Shown piece by piece: positions 16,735 through 25,400 of a stretch of DNA of 62,096 bases. The notes beneath the pieces were generated by a model. That model saw only the letters and a list, made by a program, of their open reading frames with translations. It was not told where the DNA came from and made no database searches. This DNA comes from Bacteroidales bacterium (GTDB taxonomy: Bacteria; Bacteroidota; Bacteroidia; Bacteroidales; Bacteroidaceae): NCBI GenBank assembly GCA_022784065.1, contig JALFUO010000045.1, forward strand, positions 1 through 62,096, given 5' to 3'. The position numbers and the translations under genes were made by a program. Positions within the stretch are counted from its first letter, which is position 1. The number at the start of each line of letters is the position of its first letter.

Positions 16735-18006
16735 ATGAACATCCTTTTGCTCGGCAGCGGCGGCCGCGAACATGCGCTGGCATGGAAAATCGCCCAAAGC
16801 AACAAAGTAGACCAACTCTTTATCGCGCCCGGCAATGCCGGCACGGCGCAGGCTGGCACGAATGTGCCGGAACTCAAAGCCACCGACTTCGACGGCGTGG
16901 CACGCTTTGCCCTCGACCATAATATTAATATGGTAGTCGTAGGGCCGGAGGACCCGCTCGTGAAAGGCATTTACGATTATTTCCAAAACAATGAGGCCTT
17001 GCGCGGCATTCCTGTTATCGGTCCTTCGAAAGCCGGTGCGCAGCTGGAAGGTTCGAAAGATTTTGCCAAGGCTTTCATGCTGCGCCACAATATCCCCACT
17101 GCGGCTTACGCCACCTTCGACGGCGAGCATCTTGAAGAGGGCTTGCGCTTTCTCGAAACGCTCCGCGCACCCTATGTGCTGAAAGCCGACGGCCTTTGCG
17201 CCGGCAAGGGCGTGCTGATTCTCGAAACGCTCGAAGAGGCCAAGCGCGAGTTGAAAGAAATGCTGGGCGGCATGTTCGGCAACGCTTCTTCAAAGGTGGT
17301 GATCGAGGAGTTCCTGAGCGGCATCGAGTGCTCCGTCTTCGTGCTCACCGACGGCAAGAGCTATAAAATCCTGCCCGAAGCCAAGGACTACAAGCGCATC
17401 GGCGAGGGCGACACGGGTCTGAACACGGGCGGCATGGGCAGTGTCTCGCCCGTACCGTTTGCCACCAAGGAATGGATGGAAAAGGTGGAGTGCGAGATTA
17501 TCCGTCCCACCGTGGAAGGCCTTGCCGCCGAGGGCATCGACTATAAGGGCTTCATCTTCTTCGGCCTCATCAACTGTGACGGGCAACCGAAGGTCATCGA
17601 ATACAACTGCCGCATGGGCGACCCCGAAACGGAAACCGTGATGCTGCGTCTGAAAAGCGACCTCGTGGACCTCTTCGAAGGCGTGGCCGAAGGCACGCTG
17701 GCGGAAAAGGAGATTGAGTTCGACGAGCGGGTTGCCGTGTGCGTGATGTGCGTTTCGGGCGGCTATCCCGGCGCATACGGCAAGGGCTATCCCATCACGG
17801 GCGCAGACATTCCGGGCAGCGTGGTGTTCCACGCCGGCACGGCGTTCGGCGCAGACGGGCAAATCGTCACGGCTGGCGGCCGAGTCATTGCCGTCAGCTC
17901 CTATGGCGCAACGAAAGAAGAGGCTTTGCAGAAGTCTATGCAGGGCGCCCGCAACATACAGTTTGAGAAAAAGTATTTCAGAACTGACATCGGCAAGGAT
18001 TTGTAG
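16735..18006 (+). CDS. purD: Phosphoribosylamine-glycine ligase (GARS)
   Basis: 423-residue ATP-grasp enzyme, second step of de novo purine synthesis. N-terminal [19 protein letters not shown], the A-domain lysine in [25 protein letters not shown], the metal-binding [13 protein letters not shown] and C-terminal [17 protein letters not shown]. Length is typical. The gene is flanked by repeats on both sides and is probably monocistronic. No purine riboswitch is visible in the leader. Confidence 0.97.
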   Translation: MNILLLGSGGREHALAWKIAQSNKVDQLFIAPGNAGTAQAGTNVPELKATDFDGVARFALDHNINMVVVGPEDPLVKGIYDYFQNNEALRGIPVIGPSKAGAQLEGSKDFAKAFMLRHNIPTAAYATFDGEHLEEGLRFLETLRAPYVLKADGLCAGKGVLILETLEEAKRELKEMLGGMFGNASSKVVIEEFLSGIECSVFVLTDGKSYKILPEAKDYKRIGEGDTGLNTGGMGSVSPVPFATKEWMEKVECEIIRPTVEGLAAEGIDYKGFIFFGLINCDGQPKVIEYNCRMGDPETETVMLRLKSDLVDLFEGVAEGTLAEKEIEFDERVAVCVMCVSGGYPGAYGKGYPITGADIPGSVVFHAGTAFGADGQIVTAGGRVIAVSSYGATKEEALQKSMQGARNIQFEKKYFRTDIGKDL

Positions 18007-18033
18007 AATAGGTCTGTTGGTTGAATTAAGATA

Positions 18034-18410
18034 AAAACCATTAAAAACCGCTTGTTCTGTGTGGGCTGTCGCTTGCCTTATCGGATAGTCCCCGAGCCTG
18101 TGAGCCTGTCGGCTCCCGTCTCGCGTCCTATCCGATAAGGCGGCGGTCGGTGCCCGCCCGCCCCACACAGAACAAGGGAAAAACCAGGAAAAACCCGTTG
18201 TTAATGAAGTACCCAGTCATGTCTATATCCACGGCATCAAGGTCTCACGGTTTTTTATGGTTTTTTCCTTGCGACGTTTGAAGCGGGCGGGCACCGACCG
18301 CAGCCGCAGGGATTAAGGGCGAGCGTGAGCCGATTAGGCTCACAGGCTCGGCGTTAAGACCTGCGGCGTAGCCCAAAGGCTTCAAACGAAGCAAGATGTT
18401 TTTACTGGTT
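18034..18410. repeat. Paired ~125-nt hairpin elements, site 1
   Basis: Element 1a (18051-18176) is bounded by CTTGTTCTGTGTGGGC and GCCCCACACAGAACAAG and contains inverted CCTTATCGGATA/TATCCGATAAGG. Element 1b (18267-18394) is bounded by CTTGCGACGTTTGAAGC and GCTTCAAACGAAGCAAG. Both contain GCGGTCGGTGCCCGCCCG (1b inverted). Each is edged by an A-rich AAAAACCATTAAAAACCG tract. The 460-base gap between purD and the next gene is filled by these elements and shows no credible gene. Confidence 0.8.
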
Positions 18411-18473
18411 TTTATCAATATCATTTGATTAATTCGACCAACGAGTAAAAAGATATTTTCCAAGAAATAACGC

Positions 18474-19415
18474 ATGATGCAGACTTTCCGCAACAAAATG
18501 GCGACGAGCACGTTTACGCTGCCCGTGGTTTCGGTGCTCACGCTTATCGTGTGGGTGGCCGATGCTGCGGGCAGCCGCGCAATGTGGATAAGCCTGCTCC
18601 TCGCCGCGCTCACGGCCTACGCCCTCGCGGAATGGAACAACCGCTACGGCCTGCTGCGCATACGCTCGCGCTTCGTCAGCACGTCGTTTCTGTTGCTGAT
18701 GTGCGCCAGCCCCTTCCTGCACACTGCCGCCGAAGGTTTGGCACCCGCGCTGTGCCTTGCGGTCAGTTACCTGCTGCTTTTTGCCTGCTACCAGCAACCG
18801 CGCTCGCAAGGCAAGGCGTTCCACGCCTTTCTCTCCACCGGCATCGCCACGATGCTCACCCCCGTGGCGTGGCTGCTCGTTGCGCCGCAATATATCTTCA
18901 TGACTTTCCAGCTGCGCTGCCTCACGTGGCGCACGTTTGTGGCGGGACTGCTTGGCCTGGCCGTGCCCTATTGGTGCAGTTTCGTGTGGGCGGTCTTTAC
19001 GGGCGACCTTGCCACCGCCGCCCTGGCATTCGCGGGCAACGTTGCGGGCGCGTGCCATGCGCCCCTGCTTGCAGTGCCCGACTATGCGCTGCTCTCCCTG
19101 CCCGAAAAGGTGGTAGGCATCTACCTCGCCGCGCTCTCGATCATCGGCATCTTCCATTATTTCCGCACCTCCTACAACGACCGCATCCGCGTCAGGATGT
19201 TTTTCCACAGCATCATCATCACCGAGATTTTCCTGCTCGCCGCCGCCTTCATGCTGCCGCAGCACTTTGCGTGGACCTTCCCCCTGCTCCTCGTGAACAG
19301 CGCGCCGCTCATCGCGCACTACTGGACGCTGGCACGCGGGCGCGGCATCGAGATTTGGTTTTGGGCAATGACTATATTATATATATGTATAGCCGTCGCC
19401 ACCCATATTTTATAG
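18474..19415 (+). CDS. Polytopic membrane protein of unknown function
   Basis: 313-residue integral membrane protein with about eight hydrophobic helices: VSVLTLIVWVADAAG, MWISLLLAALTAYALA, LLLMCASPFLHT, LCLAVSYLLLFAC, TMLTPVAWLLVA, TFVAGLLGLAVPYW, IYLAALSIIGIF and later ones to the end. No catalytic motif was recognised. It resembles conserved membrane proteins of Bacteroides annotated only as hypothetical. Four bases separate it from the DedA-like gene, so the two are likely co-transcribed. The start could be 18474 or the adjacent ATG at 18477. Confidence 0.75.
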   Translation: MMQTFRNKMATSTFTLPVVSVLTLIVWVADAAGSRAMWISLLLAALTAYALAEWNNRYGLLRIRSRFVSTSFLLLMCASPFLHTAAEGLAPALCLAVSYLLLFACYQQPRSQGKAFHAFLSTGIATMLTPVAWLLVAPQYIFMTFQLRCLTWRTFVAGLLGLAVPYWCSFVWAVFTGDLATAALAFAGNVAGACHAPLLAVPDYALLSLPEKVVGIYLAALSIIGIFHYFRTSYNDRIRVRMFFHSIIITEIFLLAAAFMLPQHFAWTFPLLLVNSAPLIAHYWTLARGRGIEIWFWAMTILYICIAVATHIL

Positions 19416-19419
19416 AAGA

Positions 19420-19875
19420 ATGGAACAACTTGTAGAATATCTCATCAGCTACGGCAGTTACGGCATGTTTGTCGCCGCCTTCCTTGCGGGGAGCTTCTTC
19501 CCGTTCAGCTCCGAACTGGTGATGCTCGGGCTGCTCGGCATCGGCGCCGCGCCCGACGACTTGCTGGTTTGGGCCACGGCGGGCAACACGCTCGGCGGAG
19601 CGTTCAACTACGGCATCGGTTCCTTGGGACGCGAGGAATGGATTACGCGCTGGTGCAAGGTGTCGCCCGAGCGGCTCCACAAGAGCCTCAGCGGCGTGCG
19701 CCGCTACGGCGCGTGGGCGGGTCTGCTGGCGTGGGTGCCGATACTCGGCAGCGTCATCACCGTGGCGATGGGTTTTCTGCGCGTGCGCTTCATCTACGCC
19801 ATAGCCACCGTAGCCGCAGGCAAATACGTGCGCTACTGGCTGCTCATCCAGGCTTATTTCCAAGCCGCTGCCTAA
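19420..19875 (+). CDS. YqaA/DedA-like VTT-domain membrane protein
   Basis: 151-residue inner-membrane protein. The re-entrant-loop signature is visible: FVAAFLAGSFFPFSSELVMLGLL (DedA E/R region), GNTLGGAFNYGIGSLG, RYGAWAGLLAWVPILGSVITVAMGFLRV, ending in two hydrophobic stretches. DedA/YqaA proteins are linked to lipid scrambling and proton-motive-force maintenance. Short length matches the YqaA subfamily. The stop codon is followed at once by a MITE-like repeat. Confidence 0.88.
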   Translation: MEQLVEYLISYGSYGMFVAAFLAGSFFPFSSELVMLGLLGIGAAPDDLLVWATAGNTLGGAFNYGIGSLGREEWITRWCKVSPERLHKSLSGVRRYGAWAGLLAWVPILGSVITVAMGFLRVRFIYAIATVAAGKYVRYWLLIQAYFQAAA

Positions 19876-19876
19876 G

Positions 19877-20006
19877 GTAGGGGCGTTTGGCAAAACGCCC
19901 GCCCAAGTTCTGATTATGCTGAGTGCAGCCGACATTATGTAAATGGTTGACTGCATTTTGTTTGCCATTCGGCGCACACGGCGGGCATTTTGCAAAACGC
20001 CCCTAC
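19877..20006. mobile_element. MITE-like element, copy B
   Basis: Inverted ends GTAGGGGCGTTTGGCAAAACG... (19877-19900) and the complement (19983-20006), 24 bp with two or three mismatches. The 130-bp element contains TATGCTGAGTGCAGCCGACATTATG-like interior sequence related to copy A and to the hairpin family at 16487. It begins two bases after the stop of the DedA-like gene. Confidence 0.85.
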
Positions 20007-20039
20007 TTGCAAGTCCTCAACAGGTAACTTATAGAATCT

Positions 20040-20912
20040 ATGAAATCAATTATATCCCTCCTTTCCATAAGCAGCCTCCTGCTGGTCCTCTGCCTCGCAG
20101 GCTGCAAAGGTGCCGCCGAGCGCAGCCCCGGGCGCACCATCACCGTGAGCATTGCGCCGCTCTCGGGCTTGGCCGCCGCCATCGCCGGCGAGCAGTATGG
20201 CATAAGCACGCTGATGCCCGACGGCATGAGCCCCGAGACCTACGAGCTTACGCCGCGCCGCGTGCTCGAACTGGGCAACAGCAGCCTGCTCCTGCGCGTG
20301 GGCAGCCTCGGCTTTGAGCAGACGCTCACGGAACGGCTCGGCGGCGCGATGCCTGCCACGCGTATCGTGAGCCTCGGCAGCAATATCGAAAAACTCGGCG
20401 ATAAGGACTGCGACCACGCCTCGGGCGAAGACCCGCACCTGTGGATGTCGCCGCGCAACATGCAAGCCATGGCCGACAACCTGTGCCAAACGCTTTGCGA
20501 AACCGACACCACCAACGCCGCAGCCTATCGCGCCGCCGCCGTCCGCTATAAAGCGCATCTCGACAGCGTGGCAGCGGAAGTGGCCCGTCGCCTCAGCGCG
20601 GCCACGTGCCGCACATTCCTCATCCATCACCCCGCGCTCGGCTACTTTGCCCGCGACTTCGGCCTGCGGCAGATAGCCGTGGAGCGCAATGGCAAAGAGC
20701 CCTCGCCCCGCCAGTTGCAGCAAATCGCGCAGATGTGCCAGGCTGAGGGCGTACGCGTGGTGTTCGTGTCGCGTGAGCACTCTGGCAAGACCGCCCGCCG
20801 CATAGCCGAGTCCATCGGGGCAAAGGTCGTGGAAATCAATCCCCTGTCGGCAAACGTCGAAGAAGAGTGGATAAAGATTGCCGAGGCATTGCAGCAAACC
20901 CCTACCCCTTGA
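20040..20912 (+). CDS. znuA: Zinc-type ABC transporter substrate-binding lipoprotein
   Basis: 290-residue cluster A-I solute-binding protein. Lipobox LCLAGC (Cys22) puts it on the periplasmic face as a lipoprotein. Metal-ligand regions: SPETYELTP at 64-72 with Glu66 where ZnuA normally has His, EDPHLW with His133, and HHPALGYFARDFGL with His196/197. The fourth site reads EINPL where an Asp is usual. The His/Asp-rich loop is reduced to CDHASGED. Metal specificity is therefore uncertain between Zn and Mn. The ATPase gene follows after 4 bases; no permease is adjacent. Confidence 0.88.
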   Translation: MKSIISLLSISSLLLVLCLAGCKGAAERSPGRTITVSIAPLSGLAAAIAGEQYGISTLMPDGMSPETYELTPRRVLELGNSSLLLRVGSLGFEQTLTERLGGAMPATRIVSLGSNIEKLGDKDCDHASGEDPHLWMSPRNMQAMADNLCQTLCETDTTNAAAYRAAAVRYKAHLDSVAAEVARRLSAATCRTFLIHHPALGYFARDFGLRQIAVERNGKEPSPRQLQQIAQMCQAEGVRVVFVSREHSGKTARRIAESIGAKVVEINPLSANVEEEWIKIAEALQQTPTP

Positions 20913-20916
20913 CGCT

Positions 20917-21600
20917 ATGTTTCTCAAAAAGATATTTTCTCCTGCAAACAACCTCCTTCCTGCCGGCGGCGACACGCTGCTCGAAATCGACAACGCGTGC
21001 CTGAGTTACGGGCAGCGCCACGTGCTGTGCCACCTGCACCGCACGGTGAAATCGGCTGATTTCATCGTGCTGACGGGCGCAAACGGAGGCGGCAAGACCA
21101 CGCTGCTGCGGCTCATGGCGGGACTACTGCCGCCCACGGCGGGGAGCATACGCCGCCGCGAGGGACTGGCCGTGGGCTACCTGCCGCAATATCGCCACAT
21201 CGACCGCCGCTTCCCCACCACGGTGCGCGAAACGGTGCTCTCGGGCTGCTTCGGCACGGGCTGCCTCGGCGGACGCCTCACGGCGGCACACCGCAGCGAG
21301 ACCGACCGCCTGCTGCAAACGTTCCACCTGTCGGACCTCGCCGAGCGCCCCATTGCCGAATTGAGCGGCGGGCAGTGGCAGCGCACGCTCATAGCCCGCG
21401 CCTTGGCGGGCAAGGCAGACCTCCTTTTGCTCGACGAGCCCGACACGCATCTCGACACGCTGATGAAGGCGCGGTTCATCGACGAACTGAAACTGCGCCG
21501 AGCCACGACCGCCATCGTTATGGTGAGCCACGACGAGACCCTCCTCTCCGCTTTCGGCAACGTGGAGGAATGGCACGTGGGCGAAGGGGGCGTGAGCTAA
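20917..21600 (+). CDS. znuC: ABC transporter ATPase, ZnuC-like
   Basis: 227-residue ATP-binding subunit. Walker A TGANGGGKTT near residue 48, Q-loop YLPQYRHID, signature LSGGQWQR, Walker B LLLLDEPDTHLD and the switch His in VMVSHDE. The ERRFPTTVRETVLSG-like stretch (RRFPTTVRETVLSG) is typical of Zn/Mn ATPases. It starts 4 bases after the lipoprotein gene; an in-frame ATG at 20878 overlaps znuA and is less likely. A terminator follows, so the membrane subunit must be encoded elsewhere. Confidence 0.9.
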   Translation: MFLKKIFSPANNLLPAGGDTLLEIDNACLSYGQRHVLCHLHRTVKSADFIVLTGANGGGKTTLLRLMAGLLPPTAGSIRRREGLAVGYLPQYRHIDRRFPTTVRETVLSGCFGTGCLGGRLTAAHRSETDRLLQTFHLSDLAERPIAELSGGQWQRTLIARALAGKADLLLLDEPDTHLDTLMKARFIDELKLRRATTAIVMVSHDETLLSAFGNVEEWHVGEGGVS

Positions 21601-21675
21601 ACCGCTTTGACAGCCAGCGGCACAACTTGGCGCCTTTTGGAGAAACCGAAGAAAAACCATACATTTGCATCAGCA

Positions 21676-21708
21676 AAAAGAGGAAGAGCGCAAGCGCTTC
21701 CTCTTTTT
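21676..21708 (+). terminator. Rho-independent terminator of znuAC
   Basis: Stem AAAAAGAGGAAG...CTTCCTCTTTTT with a short CGCAAGCG apex (21676-21708) and a T5 arm. Confidence 0.8.
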
Positions 21709-21712
21709 GCGT

Positions 21713-22389
21713 TTTTGGGGCTAACTATCCTATATGAGCGGAAAAATTATCTTATATGAGCGTGAAAATTATAAGCAAGCCCGTAAAAATTTGCTCCTTT
21801 ATAATTTTTCCGATGTGCTTTTAAGTGAAAATCTCCTTGATTTCTGTCGAAATTATCACGGAGCAAATTTCCCTTTTCTTAATTATCCCTAAATCTTTGC
21901 GCCGCGTCGCCTTAACGATTGCAAACGCGCCGTGAACGCTCTGCGCAGAGCGTGGAGCGGCATTAACAAGTTTTGAATTTCTTCTGAGTCGGAATATTTT
22001 TGTTGATGGTTAAATCTACCTTAAAATCGGGGGGGGGTAGAAGTTGATATATAAAAATTCATACATTTGCAAGGAAAACATATCCGAAAAAGAATAACTA
22101 CTCAAAAGCATTTATTATCTGAAACATTTTACTGCTTATCTCTTCCCCTGCCTGCCCTTTGCCTTGATGAGCGGCGGGAGCGAAAAGGCTCAAGAATGGA
22201 ATTGTTACATAACAAATGGCACTACGGAGGCGCACCTCTCGGTTGGCGCACCTCCGATTTGTATGCCAAAGAGCCGAGAAGCCGCTTAACGCACAGGCAA
22301 AACGCACGGAAAACGTTGCAAAACTGTTATATTTTGCTCAAAAAAGCGCACTATCATAGCACAAAGTGCACGATTTCAATAGTTTTTCG
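21713..22389. other. Long AT-rich intergenic region without gene
   Basis: No credible coding sequence. It holds an imperfect tandem pair of 24-mers (21727-21750, 21749-21772; core TATATGAGCG), an inverted repeat AAATTTGCTCC (21787-21797) with GGAGCAAATTT (21860-21870), a nine-G run near 22030, and a paired GGCGCACCTC motif near 22230-22255. Confidence 0.6.
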
Positions 22390-22397
22390 TAACTTTG
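22390..22397 (+). promoter_or_regulatory. Putative -7 box for the first giant secreted protein
   Basis: TAACTTTG, a perfect TAnnTTTG match, 63 bases upstream of the start. No good -33 TTTG was seen. Confidence 0.45.
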
Positions 22398-22459
22398 GCA
22401 GCCTATATGCGCTATTATTGGCAATCAATATTATATCAAATCCATAAAACCACAAAAAC

Positions 22460-25400
22460 ATGAAGATGAAAACACTTCTCAGAAGCATTTCCCTGGTGCT
22501 CGTTGCCGTGATTTCTGCCTTCCTGCCGCAAAACGCTGCGGCGCAAGGCACGGCGGCAGAACAGCGCAACCAGGAACTCGCGCGCAGAGCCGCCGTCAAG
22601 GCACAGCGGCAGGCCGCACCACCCACAATGAGAGTTGTAGAAAACGCCCCGGCGCTCTATGGCTACATCTACGACTCGTATGGCGCGTACTACAGCGGCG
22701 CAGGCATCTATTCTCTCGATATCAACGATGCCTCGAATATGTCGGCAGTAGCCGTGGGCAAGAAAGCCTACGCCGGCGGCACCTACGGCAACAAGACGTA
22801 TTACGCCCTCGACTATAAGGAAAGCGGCTCGCAAATCACGTTCCCCGCCACCCTCACGCTCTACGACACGCAGACATGGGAGGTAAAGGAGCGGATGTAT
22901 TCTGCAACGAGCAACTTCAACAACCTCGGCGCAGACATCACCTTCGACCCCACGTCGGGCTCAATTTACGGCATCTTCGACGATGAGGTAACGGCATACG
23001 CCTTCAACGTCTTCGGACGCATCAAGATGCACTCGCCCGTAGACAACGGCTATGAAGTGGACGCGATTGCCACACTGCCCGAACGCATGGTGGCCATTGC
23101 CTGCAACAAGGACGGCGTGATTTACTCTATCGGCGTATCGCGCAAACTTTATACAATCGACAAGAGCACGGGCGCAGCTACAGAAATTGGCACTATCAAC
23201 GTACCCGCAATCAAAACTTGGAAGCAATCCGCATGCTGCGACATGGAAACGGGCGTTATCTATTGGACCACCATCTATGAATACGCCACCGCATACTACG
23301 AATTTGGCCTGTGGATGATAGATCCCGCCACGGCGCAAGCCACTCTGATAGGCGACTATGGGGAAAACGGCACATACAACGAAGACTATATTTGCGGCCT
23401 GACCACTTTCCAAGACGTAGCGACGCAAACCGCGCCCGCGCCGATCACAACGATTAGCGCCGCCTTTGTGAACGATGCCCTCACGGGTACGATTTCCTTC
23501 ACGATGCCCGCAACCGATGCCGACGGCGCAGCCCTCGCAGGCACGCTGGGCTACGACCTCATGATTGACGGCACGACAGCCGCCAGCGGCACAGCCGAAG
23601 CAGGCAGCACCGTGACGGAAACCGTGAGCGTGGCAGCAGCCGGCTTGCACACGGTGACGGTGGTCATCTCGAAGGGCACGGCATTGAGCGCGCCCTACAC
23701 CGTTCAGGGCTGGATTGGCGAAGACTCGCCGGCTAAGCCCAGCACCGTGACCGCCACGCTGACCGGCACCGACAACGCAGGCAGCCACATCAACATCAGC
23801 TGGACCGCAGGCACGCGCGGCGAGCACGGCGGCTACATCGATGCCGCGCAGCTCACCTACACCGTGACGCGCCAGCCCGACGGCGTAACCGTATACACGG
23901 GCGCAGACAAGACCTGCACCGACCTCATCACCTCAGACATCAAGACGGCTTATACCTACGACGTCGTGGCCAACTACAAGGGGCAGAGCAGCGAGGCCAA
24001 GACCTCCAACGCCCTGCAACTGGGCACTTATCAGGGCGTGCCTTATACGCAGAACTTCGATGCAGCTAACGCCCTCGAAGGCTGGGTCATCACAGACAAC
24101 AACAGCGACGGCTCGACTTGGGAACTCAACGGCGGCCGCATCTCCTATAAGTACAACACGAAGAACGCAGCCGACGACTGGGCATTCACGCCCGGGCTGA
24201 AACTCGAAGCCGGCAACCTCTATCACCTCTCCTTCACCGCCTACAACACGTCGCTCGACGAGGCTGTGGCAGGCTACGTGGGACGCGAGGCAACGCCCGC
24301 AGCCATGACGACCGAGTTGATTGCGCCCACCGTCATCACATACGAACCCCGCATGCACTACCTGCGCGGCTCGTTCAAGCCCACCGAAACGGGCGTCTAC
24401 TACTTTGCCGTCAAGGCTTGCAGCCCTGCCGACATGAGTACCGTCTACGTGGACGATGTGGCTGTGACAGTCACCCCCGCCACGGCTCCAGGCAAACCCG
24501 AAAACCTCCTTGTAACCCCGGGCGAGCGCGGTGCGCTTTCTGCCACCATCGCCTTCAATGCGCCCTCAAAAGCCATCAACGGCAGCACGCTCGCCAGCCT
24601 CGACTGCTGCGTGGTTGAGCGCGACGGCACGGAAATAGCCCGCATCACCGACGTTACGCCGGGGCAGGCCATCAGCGTGAGCGACACGGAGGGCGTGAGC
24701 CAAGACACGCATACATATAAAATATATAGCATCGCCGGCGGCGTGACGGGCGACTTCGACACGCAGAGCAAGTACATCGGCCTCGACGCACCGGGACCCG
24801 TGCGCAACCTCAAAGCAACGGAAGACCTTAGCGACCCGGGCACCGTGGTGCTCACGTGGGACGCGCCCGACACTGGCCAGCACGGCGGCTACATCGACCC
24901 CGCCGGCCTGCTCTATGAAGTGTCCGTAGGTTACTCTTCCGATGAGTACGGCACAAGCGAAACGACCTTCCGCGACAAGCTCGACATCTCGGGCGGACAG
25001 GCTTACCAAGGCTACTCTGTGTATGCCCTCAACAACGCAGGCAGCGGCCGCTACGTGTGGAAGACGGTGGTTGCCATTGCCGGCGCACCCTATGAAGCAC
25101 CGCTCACGGAAAGCTTCGCCGGCGTGCACATGACCTATGCGCCGTGGCTGCCAGAAATGGCCATCGGCGAAATCGGCGAAGCCCGCTGGACACCGTGCGA
25201 CGGTTCTGCAACGCAAGCCGGCACGCAGGACGGCGACGGCGGCGTGATTGCTTTCAGCACAAGCAAACTCGGCGTTTCGAGCCGCATCATCTCCCCCAAA
25301 ATCGACATCTCGAAGATGAGCAAGCCGCAACTCTCGAGCTGGATTTACCTCACGGGCAAGTCCGACCAAGTGCGCATCGAAATCAGCGTTGAGCACGGCG

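Noticed and set aside
18051-18176. Hairpin as a tRNA or known riboswitch
   Set aside because: No tRNA cloverleaf or T-loop motif, and the sequence recurs at 55464 beside unrelated genes, as a repeat would.
22067-22447. 126-aa plus-strand ORF before the giant secreted protein
   Set aside because: Low-complexity, atypical codons, crosses the predicted promoter; no homology recognised.
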